A DNA stretch of 64,000 nucleotides from Phreatobacter stygius. GTDB taxonomy: Bacteria; Pseudomonadota; Alphaproteobacteria; Rhizobiales; Phreatobacteraceae. This document shows, piece by piece, positions 15,486 to 23,823 of the stretch (position 1 is its first letter; each line of letters starts with the position of its first letter). Made by a program: the position numbers and the translations under genes. The notes below the pieces were generated by a model. The model ran no database searches, was not told where the DNA came from, and saw nothing but the letters and a program-made list of their open reading frames with translations. The stretch spans positions 4,353,001 through 4,417,000 of the forward strand of contig NZ_CP039690.1 in assembly GCF_005144885.1 (NCBI RefSeq), written 5' to 3'.

Positions 15486-16919
15486 ATGGCTCGTTTCTTC
15501 TGGAAGCAGACCCGCCCTCATCAGCGCTTCGTCTCGGAAGCGGTCGAACCCGGTGCCGAGCTCAGCCGCCGCGGCATCCTGGCCGGCGCCTGCGCCTGCT
15601 GCGCGGCCTTCGCCGCCGGCACCACGGGCAGCATTGGCCAGGCCCTGGCCCAGGCGCCAGGCCTGCAGCCAGCACCGGCGCGGCCGATCCACGCCCGGCT
15701 CGACCAGGCCGCCGCCGCGATCGAAGAACGGATGATCGCCTGGCGCCGCGACATTCATGCCAATCCGGAACTGGGCAATCAGGAGGTGCGCACCGCAGGC
15801 CTGGTCGCCAAGCATCTCAAGAGCCTCGGTTACGAGGTGCGCGAGGGCGTCGCCAAGACCGGCATCGTGGCGCTGTTGCGTGGCGGCGGCGACGGTCCGG
15901 TGGTGGCGCTGCGCGCCGACATGGATGCGCTGCCGGTGACCGAAGAGGTCGACCTGCCCTTCGCCTCCAAGGCGCGCGCCCAATCGGGCGGCGAGGAGGT
16001 CGGCGTCATGCATGCCTGCGGCCATGACTGCCACGTCGCCATCCTGATGGCCGTGGCGGAGGTCCTGGCCGGCATGAAGGGCGAGCTGCGCGGCTCGATC
16101 AAGCTGTTGTTCCAGCCGGCCGAGGAAGGTCTGACGAATTTCGAAGTGGGTGGCGCGCGTGTCATGGTCGAGCAGGGCGCCATGGCCAATCCGAAACCCG
16201 ACGTGGTGTTCGGCCTGCACGTCTCCAGCGCCGCGCCGGTCGGCGTGATCGGTTACCGGGCCGGCCCGACCATGGCGAGCTCTGACAGTTTCCGGATCCG
16301 GGTGTCGGGCCGGCAGACCCACGGCGCCATTCCCTGGGGCGGTGTCGACCCGATCGTCATCGGCGCGGCCATCGTGTCGAGCCTGCAGACCGTGGTCAGC
16401 CGCGAGACCAATATCTTCACCGACCCGGCCGTCCTCACCGTCGGCGTGTTCAAGGGTGGCGTCAGGCGCAACATCATATCCGACCGCGCCGAAATGGAGG
16501 GCACGTTGCGCACCTTCAACGCCGAGCAGCGGCTGACCATCATGCGCCGGGTCAAGGAGGTCGCCGAGCACACGGCCGAGGGCATGCGCGGCAAGGCCGA
16601 GGTGATCTGGGACCCGACCGGTTATCCGCCCCTGATCAACAATGTCGCGCTGACCCAGGCTTCGGCGCCGACGCTGGCGCGCGTCACCGGCGGCAAGGCG
16701 GTGCAGGTCGAGCGGGTCAGCGCCAGCGAGGATTTTCCGTTCTTCGCCGATGTTTCTCCGGGCTTTTTCTTCTTTGTCGGCGTCACCGGCCCGGGCGTGC
16801 CGCAAGGCCAGGCGCCGCCCAATCATTCGCCGCGGTTCCGGGTGGACGAGCGGGGGCTGATCATCGGCCTGCGCGCGATGCTGCATCTGGTCGCCGATTA
16901 CACCAAGATGGATGTCTGA
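15486..16919 (+). CDS. M20 family metallo-amidohydrolase with Tat-like leader
   Basis: A 477-residue M20D (hippurate hydrolase/IAA-amino acid hydrolase-like) enzyme. Metal motifs are VVALRADMDALPV, the Cys178/His180 pair in HACGHD, FQPAEEG and the C-terminal SEDF plus NHSPRF segments. It hydrolyses an N-acyl amide. Unlike typical cytosolic members it carries SRRGILAG (residues 27-34) followed by a hydrophobic run and ALAQA, which looks like a twin-arginine signal, so it is probably periplasmic. The ATG at 15486 follows GGAGG; the frame extends 54 bp further up without clear meaning. Confidence 0.87.
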   Translation: MARFFWKQTRPHQRFVSEAVEPGAELSRRGILAGACACCAAFAAGTTGSIGQALAQAPGLQPAPARPIHARLDQAAAAIEERMIAWRRDIHANPELGNQEVRTAGLVAKHLKSLGYEVREGVAKTGIVALLRGGGDGPVVALRADMDALPVTEEVDLPFASKARAQSGGEEVGVMHACGHDCHVAILMAVAEVLAGMKGELRGSIKLLFQPAEEGLTNFEVGGARVMVEQGAMANPKPDVVFGLHVSSAAPVGVIGYRAGPTMASSDSFRIRVSGRQTHGAIPWGGVDPIVIGAAIVSSLQTVVSRETNIFTDPAVLTVGVFKGGVRRNIISDRAEMEGTLRTFNAEQRLTIMRRVKEVAEHTAEGMRGKAEVIWDPTGYPPLINNVALTQASAPTLARVTGGKAVQVERVSASEDFPFFADVSPGFFFFVGVTGPGVPQGQAPPNHSPRFRVDERGLIIGLRAMLHLVADYTKMDV

Positions 16920-17013
16920 GGGGCCCCGGGATCCGTCACCCCTCCGCCATGCACCGGAAGGCCAATCGTCACGCTGGCGGGATAGTCCTGCCGGCTCGGA
17001 TCAAAGCCAACCC

Positions 17014-18342
17014 ATGATGGTGCGTGTGACCTTGGCATCGCCCGATATCGAAGCGCATCCGCTGCGCCATCAGGTTCTGGAGGAACTGCACGCCCGGCCG
17101 TTCCAGGGCATCGACACGCCGCGACGCTTGCTGCACCAGGCCTTTGCCACGCAGGCCTTGCCGGTCGCCGAGGAGCGGGCGAGGCTGGCGGCCTGGTGCT
17201 CCGCCGCCGGCGTCGCGGGGCCGGAGCCGGACGCCAATTTCCATCGGGCGAGCCTCCCCGCGGCGCGCCTGCGCTGGGAGCGCCACAGCGAGTTTTCGAC
17301 CTATGGCTGGGACATGGCGCAGACCGCGCCCGAACCGTTTTCCTGGCCGCTCGCCGAACCCTCTCCGCTCGGCGGCGCGCTCCGCGCGCCCGGTCCCTTG
17401 CTGGTCGCGATCGACCTTGCCGTGGTCAAGGGCGATGGTCTCGATCCCGAATGGACCGTCCTGTTCGATCCTGCCTCGCTCTGCGTCTCCGCCGTGCATG
17501 ACGGCGCGGCGCTGATCGCCACCGATTTCCGCCAGGATGCCCGTGGCGCCACCCGCATCCTGGTGATCGACCGGGCGCTCAATGCCTCGCTCGCCGGCGC
17601 TCTGGTCCAGCGGCTCCTGGAGGTCGAAACCTATCGCTGTTTCGCATTGCTCGGCTTGCCCGAGGCGCAGCGCGCGGCGCCGATCGTCGGGCGGATCGAA
17701 CAGGAACTGGTGCGCGTCGCCTTGCGCATGACCACCACGACCGGGCTCGACAGCAATGCGGCGCTGCTCGAGACCCTGGTCGCCCAGGCGGCCGAGCTCG
17801 AAGCCGAGGCGGCGGTATCGAGTTTCCGGTTCGGCGCGACTCGCGCCTATGACGCGCTGGTGCGCGCCCGGCTCGGCGTCATCGGCGAAATGCCGGTGGA
17901 CGGCTTTTCGACCTGGATCGGCTTTCTCGACCGCCGGCTCGCACCCGCGGTGCGCACCTGCCAGACCGTCGCCGAGCGCCAGGCCGAACTGTCCACCAAG
18001 CTCGCCCGCGCCTCCAATCTCCTGCGCACCCGTGTCGATATCGAGATGGAGCAGCAGAACAAGGCGCTGCTGCAATCGATGGCCGATCGTGGCCGCATGC
18101 AGCTGCGCCTGCAGCAGACGGTCGAAGGGCTCTCGGTCGCGGCCGTCTCCTATTATGTGCTGGGCCTGCTCGGTTATCTGTTCAAGGGCGCCAAGGATGC
18201 CGGCCTGACGTCGATCGACCCGACGGTCGCGACCGCGGCGGCACTTCCCGTGGTGATCCTGGCGGTGGCCTGGCTGGTCCGCCGCATCCGCCGCTCGCAT
18301 GCCGATCCTGACGGGGCAGGCCAGCCGGGGAAGCATCGCTGA
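17014..18342 (+). CDS. DUF3422 family membrane-anchored protein
   Basis: A 442-residue protein matching the DUF3422 family, known from many alphaproteobacteria but without a defined function. The N-terminus HPLRHQVLEELHARPFQ is the family hallmark. The middle holds a long helical, probably coiled-coil part (about 250-390: LETLVAQAAELEAEAAV, RASNLLRTRVDIEMEQQNKALL). Two C-terminal transmembrane segments follow (VSYYVLGLLGYLF and ATAAALPVVILAVAWLV), then a basic tail. The ATG at 17014 (or 17017) gives the usual length; the upstream extension looks non-coding. It is not obviously linked to its neighbours. Confidence 0.82.
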   Translation: MMVRVTLASPDIEAHPLRHQVLEELHARPFQGIDTPRRLLHQAFATQALPVAEERARLAAWCSAAGVAGPEPDANFHRASLPAARLRWERHSEFSTYGWDMAQTAPEPFSWPLAEPSPLGGALRAPGPLLVAIDLAVVKGDGLDPEWTVLFDPASLCVSAVHDGAALIATDFRQDARGATRILVIDRALNASLAGALVQRLLEVETYRCFALLGLPEAQRAAPIVGRIEQELVRVALRMTTTTGLDSNAALLETLVAQAAELEAEAAVSSFRFGATRAYDALVRARLGVIGEMPVDGFSTWIGFLDRRLAPAVRTCQTVAERQAELSTKLARASNLLRTRVDIEMEQQNKALLQSMADRGRMQLRLQQTVEGLSVAAVSYYVLGLLGYLFKGAKDAGLTSIDPTVATAAALPVVILAVAWLVRRIRRSHADPDGAGQPGKHR

Positions 18343-18416
18343 CCGACGTCTTGCGGCCATTCCCGCGCACCGCCACATCGGCTATTTCATGCGGGGCTGG
18401 GACCAGGAGCACTGCC

Positions 18417-19397
18417 ATGGATTACGTGAAACTCGGCCGGACCGGCCTTCAGGTGTCCCGTCTCTGCCTCGGCTGCATGAGCTATGGCGCACCCGAACGG
18501 GGCAACCATCCCTGGTCGATGAACGAGGCCGACAGCCGGCCGTTCATCAAGAAGGCGCTGGAGCTCGGCTTCAACTTCTTCGACACGGCCAATGTCTATT
18601 CCGACGGCTCGAGCGAGGAGGTCGTCGGCCGCGCACTGAAGGATTTTGCCAGGCGCGAGGACGTCGTCATCGCGACCAAGGTTTTCAACCGCATGCGCCC
18701 GGGCCCGAACGGCGCCGGGCTGTCGCGCAAGGCGATCATGACCGAGATCGACGCCAGCCTGCGCCGGCTCGGCACCGACCATGTCGACCTCTACCAGATC
18801 CACCGCTTCGACCACGCGACGCCGATCGAGGAGACGCTGGAAGCGCTGCACGACGTGGTGAAGGCCGGCAAGGCGCTCTATATCGGCGCCTCCTCGATGT
18901 ATGCGTGGCAATTCGCCAAGGCGCTCTATCTCGCCGACCGTCACGGCTGGACCCGTTTCGCCACCATGCAGAACTATGTGAACCTGCTCTATCGCGAGGA
19001 GGAGCGTGAAATGCTGCCGCTCTGCCGCGAGGAGGGCATTGGCGTCATTCCATGGAGCCCGCTCGCCCGCGGCCGGCTGACCCGCGATTGGGACGAGGGC
19101 AGCGCGCGCTCGGAGACCGACGAGTTCGGCAAGACGCTTTATGCCGCGACCGCCGAGGCCGACCGCAAGGTGGTCGAGGCGGTGACCAAGGTCGCCAGGG
19201 CGCGCGGCGTGCCACGTGCGCAGGTAGCCCTTGCCTGGGTGCTGCAGAAGCCCGGCATCACCGCGCCGATCGTCGGCGCCACCAAGCCGCATCATCTGGA
19301 TGACGCCGTGGCGGCGCTGGCGGTCAAGCTCAGCCCGGAAGAGGTCGCCGAGCTCGAAAGCGCCTATGTGCCGCATGCCGTGACCGGCTTCAAATGA
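18417..19397 (+). CDS. Aldo/keto reductase
   Basis: A 326-residue NADPH-dependent (alpha/beta)8-barrel oxidoreductase of the YajO/Tas-like type. The catalytic tetrad is complete: Asp56 (FFDTAN), Tyr61 (VYSDGS), Lys88 (IATKVF) and His129 (YQIHRFD). The cofactor part shows IPWSPLARGRLTRDW and the C-terminal PIVGATKPHHLDDAVAAL. It reduces aldehydes or ketones; the substrate is not evident. The start at 18417 follows CAGGAG. It stands alone between DUF3422 and a hairpin (19405-19444). Confidence 0.9.
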   Translation: MDYVKLGRTGLQVSRLCLGCMSYGAPERGNHPWSMNEADSRPFIKKALELGFNFFDTANVYSDGSSEEVVGRALKDFARREDVVIATKVFNRMRPGPNGAGLSRKAIMTEIDASLRRLGTDHVDLYQIHRFDHATPIEETLEALHDVVKAGKALYIGASSMYAWQFAKALYLADRHGWTRFATMQNYVNLLYREEEREMLPLCREEGIGVIPWSPLARGRLTRDWDEGSARSETDEFGKTLYAATAEADRKVVEAVTKVARARGVPRAQVALAWVLQKPGITAPIVGATKPHHLDDAVAALAVKLSPEEVAELESAYVPHAVTGFK

Positions 19398-19404
19398 GCC
19401 CTGC

Positions 19405-19444
19405 TGGCCGGCTTGCCGAAATGGACTGCACCTCAAGCCGGCCA
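19405..19444 (+). terminator. Hairpin after the aldo/keto reductase gene
   Basis: TGGCCGGCTTG (19405-19415) and CAAGCCGGCCA (19434-19444) form a perfect 11-bp GC-rich stem with an 18-nt loop, starting 8 bp after the stop. There is no T-run after it. It also marks the left edge of the AT-richer stretch containing the orphan gene at 19516-20220. Confidence 0.45.
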
Positions 19445-19515
19445 CTTTACGAGAAGTGTGTGGAGTGAGTTTCGATTGAAACGTCCAAGGGCGAGACAAG
19501 AAATCGTATACGGGC

Positions 19516-20220
19516 CTATCGAGGCGAGCTGACGATGTGCCATCCGATGTCGCGCAGCAAATCTACCGATAGTTTCTTGTTTCGATCTAACTCGTCCAAA
19601 TTTTCGTCCTTATCGCAGTTATAGAGACTGTGAAAATCTATATATGTTTCATTATATTGGCGCATGTCAGATAGAAGTTGCCCTGCATCATCTATCGTAT
19701 ACCAGGCGCTTTCGTCTGCGACGACCTTTATCCATTCGAAGCAATATAGAGTAATATACATAGCCACGGCCAGTGGTGTGTCTCGCATCCGGGCGCACAG
19801 ATTCTCGGAACCAAGCAATTCGGCTGCCATGACCGCAGCCGAACGGGACGGGAAATGAAGTGTGGGTGGCCACGGTTTCCGGTCGGCCACGAAGATCGCT
19901 TGATCTGCGGTCAGGGTGAGCGATCCTAAAACCCATTGAACATCGCCACCGCTCCATACGCGTGCCCAAGCCTGCGCTTGCTCGCCAACGGGCGTCCGCC
20001 ACGTCCCATCTATTGCGTATCCCGAAGCGGCGATAAGACGCCCGTCTGGCATCACCGCATTTTCCACAAAGGTCGGAGTGCCGGATGACCAATGCACAAT
20101 CGCCGGCCCGTGACGCGTTCCCCAAGCTGCTCTTTTCCACTGTCCGTCGACGCCCCTCTGCGGTGGCGCTTCGCCAGCCGAGAGGAAATAGCCGTCAGGG
20201 TGTTCTTTCCGCCAGTACAT
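19516..20220 (-). CDS. Hypothetical protein in an AT-richer patch
   Basis: A 234-residue protein I do not recognise. It has no signal peptide or clear membrane segment. The first two thirds are Trp-rich (RKEHPDGYFLSAGEAPPQ, GTWRTPVGEQAQAWARVW, RKPWPPTLHF). The last third is charged and helical (DKDENLDELDRNKKLSVDLL). Base composition is visibly AT-richer than all neighbours, especially 19516-19780, with codons such as ATA and AAT that are rare elsewhere in the window, so horizontal acquisition is likely. The start at 20220 has only a weak purine-rich site (GGGATGAG). No partner gene is adjacent. It could be an immunity or effector-type protein, but nothing shows this. Confidence 0.6.
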   Translation of the reverse strand: MYWRKEHPDGYFLSAGEAPPQRGVDGQWKRAAWGTRHGPAIVHWSSGTPTFVENAVMPDGRLIAASGYAIDGTWRTPVGEQAQAWARVWSGGDVQWVLGSLTLTADQAIFVADRKPWPPTLHFPSRSAAVMAAELLGSENLCARMRDTPLAVAMYITLYCFEWIKVVADESAWYTIDDAGQLLSDMRQYNETYIDFHSLYNCDKDENLDELDRNKKLSVDLLRDIGWHIVSSPR

Positions 20221-20304
20221 GGCTCATCCCAATGGACCACAAGTGGTTATTCGGAACGCAGTCCTGATCGCGCAAATTTAGCGAGCCAACTGTGCGATCG
20301 CCGG

Positions 20305-20634
20305 TCACCTGATCGGCGAGAAGCGTGTCGGCCTGAGAAAGCGGTTCTGCTGGGTTTCGATCAGGCCCTCGACGCGCTTCAGGTAATCCTTCCAGCGCGG
20401 GTCGGCCTGCATGCGGTCGCGCCGCGCCTGGCGGTCGTCCAGGCTCTGGTAGGACCAGAGCGCCACGACATGGTTGAGGTCGCCGACCTCGGAAATGAAA
20501 TAGCCGTGGAAGGTGCCGAGCAGCTCGAGCTGGATCGGCAGGCCGTGCTCTTCGTAGAGGCCGACGAATTCGGCGGTCTTGCCGGTCTTGATGCGATAGT
20601 CGCGTTCTTCAACAATCATGCCCTGGACAATCAT
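20305..20634 (-). CDS. NIPSNAP family protein
   Basis: A 109-residue small alpha+beta barrel protein of the NIPSNAP type: MIVEERDYRIKTGKTAEFVGLYEEHG, then GTFHGYFISEVGDLNHVVALWSYQSLDDR. Such proteins often accompany catabolic oxidoreductases, with unclear function. The ATG at 20634 overlaps the TGA of the upstream cupin gene (ATGA), which favours this start over the in-frame ATG 15 bp later. It is the last gene of the FAD oxidoreductase-cupin-NIPSNAP operon. Confidence 0.82.
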   Translation of the reverse strand: MIVQGMIVEERDYRIKTGKTAEFVGLYEEHGLPIQLELLGTFHGYFISEVGDLNHVVALWSYQSLDDRQARRDRMQADPRWKDYLKRVEGLIETQQNRFLRPTRFSPIR

Positions 20635-21155
20635 GGCTTGGCTCCGGGATTGTGCGACGGGTCGGTCCAGCCGAACACCGTGCGCCGCTCGATCTCGGCG
20701 ACATTGTCGGGGCGCGGGAAAGGGGCGGGCGCGTGTTCGCCCGGCGTCCGCGGCCGGCCGATCTGAGCGAAGAAATCTTCCAGGCCGCCCGGCATCATGA
20801 ACCAGACGAAGGTCAGCGGTGCGGCCTCCGGATTGACGAAGCCGTGCTTGCGGTCGAGGCCGATGAACACGGTCGAGCCCGGCTCGATCGGCTGGTCGAC
20901 GCCGTCGATGCGCGCGAAACCGCGGCCCGCGGTGACATGGATCACCTCCTCATGCCGGTCATGGGTATGCTCGCGGATATGGCTGTGGGGCGCCACCGTC
21001 TGCGTGCCCATGGCGAAGCGGGCTGCGCTCTCGATGGTCTGGGGGTTCAGGATGCATTGGACGAAGCCATTGGCCGGCACCGGCTGCCAATAGCTCGGCG
21101 CGGCATCCGGGCCGAACACCTTGACCTCGCCCTGCGGTTTGCTGATCTCGGTCAT
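20631..21155 (-). CDS. Cupin domain protein
   Basis: A 174-residue protein with one cupin_2 barrel (about residues 45-125). The metal-binding first motif appears as H-S-H with a trailing HTHDRHEEVIHVTAGRG, and the second as PGSTVFIGLDRKHGFVNPE. Small cupins of this kind are dioxygenases, isomerases or stabilising sugar/acid-binding proteins. The start follows AGGGGAGG, 12 bp after the FAD oxidoreductase stop. Operon context suggests it acts on the same unknown substrate. No signal peptide is visible. Confidence 0.82.
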   Translation of the reverse strand: MTEISKPQGEVKVFGPDAAPSYWQPVPANGFVQCILNPQTIESAARFAMGTQTVAPHSHIREHTHDRHEEVIHVTAGRGFARIDGVDQPIEPGSTVFIGLDRKHGFVNPEAAPLTFVWFMMPGGLEDFFAQIGRPRTPGEHAPAPFPRPDNVAEIERRTVFGWTDPSHNPGAKP

Positions 21156-21167
21156 GGCAGACCTCCC

Positions 21168-22508
21168 CTAGATCTCTTTGGCGTCGAGGTGACGATAGAG
21201 CGGCAGCGCGAAGGGCGCGATGCGCCGGATGATCGCCTGGAACGGCTGCGGCGTCGGCTCCGACAAGGGCAATCCGAGCTTGTCGATCGCGACCGCCTGG
21301 GTGGCGCGGGCGAGCTCCCGGCCAAGCGAGATCGACAGCGCAACCGCCCGGCCGTTGCAGCCGGCCCAGGCATAACCGTTCGGGCCGAGCCGGTGGACGC
21401 GCGGGAAGCCCGGCACCTGCGGCTGGAGCAGGTTGTCCGGGGTCATGCCGACATAACCGGACCAGACGAAATCGAATTCGACATCGCCGATCTGCGGCCA
21501 GAGCTTCTTCAGCCGCTCGGCCACCTGCGGGCGGAGATTGGTGCCGCCCGGGCCCGGCATCATGGAGGCCCCGCCGGTGACCAGCCGGTTGCGCGCGTCC
21601 CAGCGGGCGAAATAGAGCTCGCGATGGGTGTCCGACATGGCCTGGCGGTCGGGGATGATGGTCTTGGCGATATTGTCGCTGATCGGCCGGGTCGCCATTT
21701 GCCATGACAGCACCGGGATCACCTCCTGGGCGATCTCGGGTGCGAGGTTCGGCTCGAACTCACCGGTATAGGCATTGGTGGCCAGCACCAGGGCACGCGC
21801 CGTCACCGTGCCCTTGGCGGTCCTCACCGTCCAGCGGTCATTGGCATAGGCCATGGTGGCAACCGGCGAGCGGGCATAGATGGTGGCGCCGAGCCTGAGC
21901 GCCACCTCGGCAAGGCCGCGCGCCAGCGCCAGCGGATTGACATGGCCACCGGTGCGGTTCCAGAAGCCGCCGAACCAGGCCTCCGAGCCCAGCATCTTTG
22001 CGGTCGCGGCCCGGTCGAGCAGCTCCAACGGCGCGCCGATCTCGGACCATTCGCGCACCCGTTTTTCGGCGATCTTCATGCGGCCCGGCGAATGCACCGG
22101 CTGGACCCAGCCGGCCTGCTCGGCCTCGGCTGGAATCTCGTATTTGCGCACGACGTCGAACAGGTAATGGGCGCTGTCGCGCAGCACAGCGTTGAACCGC
22201 TCGCCGGCCTCGCCGTGGCGCTTCACCATGGCCGAGGGGTCATGGCCTGACAGCGTCGGGATCACCTGGCCATTATTGCGCCCCGAGGCGCCCCAGCCGG
22301 GTTCGGCGGCCTCGACCACCGTCACCTCGACACCCGTTTCCCGCAAGTGGATCGCCGTCGACAGGCCGGTGAAACCGGCGCCGATCACCACCACATCCGT
22401 CCTGACATCGCCTTCGAGCGCAGCCAGCACCGGCCCGGGAGGCGCGGTTGCCGCCCAGAGCGACGGCGGCCAACTGACGGAAGGTGCGACGGGCGAGGAT
22501 TGAGGCAT
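21168..22508 (-). CDS. FAD-dependent oxidoreductase (DAO family)
   Basis: About 446 residues from the ATG at 22508. An N-terminal Rossmann motif DVVVIGAGFTGLSTAIHLRE (G-x-G-x-x-G) binds FAD, followed by WGASGRNNGQVIPTLSGHDP, typical of the glycine/D-amino acid oxidase (DAO) and gamma-glutamylputrescine oxidase group. C-terminal FAD contacts are in WSGYVGMTPDNLLQ and GYAWAGCNGRAVALSISLG. It oxidises a C-N bond of an amine or amino acid. Alternative in-frame ATGs upstream (22541, 22583) are possible. It leads a three-gene operon and is divergent from the VOC gene across a palindromic region. Confidence 0.85.
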   Translation of the reverse strand: MPQSSPVAPSVSWPPSLWAATAPPGPVLAALEGDVRTDVVVIGAGFTGLSTAIHLRETGVEVTVVEAAEPGWGASGRNNGQVIPTLSGHDPSAMVKRHGEAGERFNAVLRDSAHYLFDVVRKYEIPAEAEQAGWVQPVHSPGRMKIAEKRVREWSEIGAPLELLDRAATAKMLGSEAWFGGFWNRTGGHVNPLALARGLAEVALRLGATIYARSPVATMAYANDRWTVRTAKGTVTARALVLATNAYTGEFEPNLAPEIAQEVIPVLSWQMATRPISDNIAKTIIPDRQAMSDTHRELYFARWDARNRLVTGGASMMPGPGGTNLRPQVAERLKKLWPQIGDVEFDFVWSGYVGMTPDNLLQPQVPGFPRVHRLGPNGYAWAGCNGRAVALSISLGRELARATQAVAIDKLGLPLSEPTPQPFQAIIRRIAPFALPLYRHLDAKEI

Positions 22509-22845
22509 GGAAGTTATTCCGCTCTTATGACTATGATGCATGAAAGCCGCAGGCAGGGCGGGCCACAAGGCCGCCGGCTGCATGGCCGGTTCCGGCAGGG
22601 CGCGCCGAGAGATGCTATTCCCAGGAAATGCGTTATCGGGATATATATTCTACAAATTCTTTATTTTGTAGAATTTTTTGGACTTTTTGTTCTATCTTTA
22701 TGACCACTATTGAAATAAAACACTCCCGCAAGCTATGTCTGTGGCGCGGTGGTGATCGCGCGGCTTTGCCGGGCGGGTTCCGTTGCGCATTGGGGCGGCT
22801 TCGGTTGAACTTGGCCCCGTCAGTTCATGGAAGAAGGGGCGAACC
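22509..22845. other. 337-bp divergent intergenic region
   Basis: There is no gene here. The left part (22540-22620) is ordinary GC-rich sequence. The middle (22640-22720) is strongly AT-rich and contains the palindrome at 22647-22674, a TTGGAC hexamer at 22678-22683 and a T-rich run, so promoters for both flanking operons are expected there. The right part (22740-22845) leads to the VOC start without further recognisable sites. Confidence 0.6.
22647..22674. promoter_or_regulatory. 10-bp-arm palindrome, candidate operator
   Basis: ATTCTACAAA (22647-22656) and TTTGTAGAAT (22665-22674) are perfect inverted repeats with an 8-bp spacer, a centre-to-centre distance of 18 bp. The position between divergent operons suggests a dimeric repressor site. 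No regulator gene is adjacent, so the protein is unknown. A T-run follows the right arm (TTTTTT), so an intrinsic terminator is an alternative reading, but an all-AT stem of this kind would be weak. Confidence 0.55.
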
Positions 22846-23694
22846 ATGCCGCTCAAGCATATTCTCGGCGCCGACCACGTGGTCATCACGGTCCGCGATC
22901 TCGACGCCTCGGCGGCGCAATGGAAGCGCCTCGGTTTCACCGTCTCACCGCGCGGCACGCATTCGCCGCAAATGGGCTCGGGCAATTACACCATCATGTT
23001 CGGCGACGACTATCTGGAGCTGCTCGGCATTCTCGCCGAGACCGATCAGAACAAGCCGACCCGCGATTTCCTGGCCAAGCGTGAGGGCATCGAGCGCACC
23101 GCCTTTACCACCGATGATGCGGCCGCTGGTGCCGCCGAGCTGAAGAGCCAGGGCCTCGAGCCGCTCGGGCCGGTGCATTTCGGCCGGCCGGTGGAACTGC
23201 CCGGTGGCGGCACTGGCGAAGCCCGGTTCAACGTGTTCCGCTGGCCGCTCGTCGAAGCACCGGGCGGCATGCGCATTTTCGCCTGCCAGCACCTGACCCG
23301 CGAGACGGTCTGGATTCCCGAACTGCAGAAGCACGCCAATGGTGCCACCCGTATTGCCCGGGTCGAGATCCTGAGCGCCGATCCGAAGGCTGCCGCCGCC
23401 CATCTCAGCCGGCTGATCGACGAGCCGGTGTCGGCCGAGGCCGACGGCATCTACCGGGTACCTTCGGGCGGCAAGCGCGCCGACTTCCTGTTCTACGACC
23501 AGGCGGTGCTGGCCAAGCGTTACCCCGAAGCGGTGCGCCAGGGCGCGACATCGGAGAGCGCCGTGGCGATCGTGCTCGGCACCGACGATCTCGCCAAGGC
23601 GAAGGCCGTGCCCGGCGCGGTTGCCCATGGCGACGCGGCCAGCATCCCGGCTGAGGCCGCCAACGGCGTGATCATCAGCTTCATCGCCGGCTGA
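22846..23694 (+). CDS. VOC family (glyoxalase-like) protein
   Basis: A 282-residue protein with an N-terminal vicinal-oxygen-chelate module (GADHVVITVRDLDASAAQWKRLGF, then DDYLELLGIL). A second, more divergent module follows (about 165-280: TRIARVEILSADPKAAAAHLSRL). It matches the glyoxalase_3-like group, in which the metal site is variable. It may act as an isomerase, lyase or dioxygenase. The ATG at 22846 is used because the 21 codons before it lack similarity. It is divergent from the FAD oxidoreductase operon and probably part of the same pathway; a dipeptide-type ABC importer follows. Confidence 0.8.
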   Translation: MPLKHILGADHVVITVRDLDASAAQWKRLGFTVSPRGTHSPQMGSGNYTIMFGDDYLELLGILAETDQNKPTRDFLAKREGIERTAFTTDDAAAGAAELKSQGLEPLGPVHFGRPVELPGGGTGEARFNVFRWPLVEAPGGMRIFACQHLTRETVWIPELQKHANGATRIARVEILSADPKAAAAHLSRLIDEPVSAEADGIYRVPSGGKRADFLFYDQAVLAKRYPEAVRQGATSESAVAIVLGTDDLAKAKAVPGAVAHGDAASIPAEAANGVIISFIAG

Positions 23695-23703
23695 CGCGCC
23701 GAC

Positions 23704-23741
23704 AAAAAAGGGCATCGTGCCGCTCATTGCGGCATGATGTC
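23704..23741 (-). terminator. Stem-loop with A/T tract between VOC and ABC genes
   Basis: GGCATCGTGCCGC (23711-23723) and GCGGCATGATGTC (23729-23741) pair at 11 of 13 positions (G-T wobbles possible) around a 5-nt loop. Six A residues (23704-23709) precede it on the plus strand. On the minus strand this reads as a stem followed by six T, a classic intrinsic terminator, although no minus-strand gene ends here. On the plus strand it lacks a T-run but may still end the VOC transcript. Confidence 0.45.
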
Positions 23742-23823
23742 GTCTTGAGCAAATCCTCGATTGACGGGCTCTTGCCCGTCTCGCATCGTTGACCCCGATA
23801 CCGCCGCTCCCAGGAGACCGTTC

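Noticed and set aside
20092-20766. 224-residue plus-strand ORF across the orphan gene start and the NIPSNAP gene.
   Set aside because: It runs antisense to the NIPSNAP and cupin genes, which have clear family motifs and an ATGA overlap.
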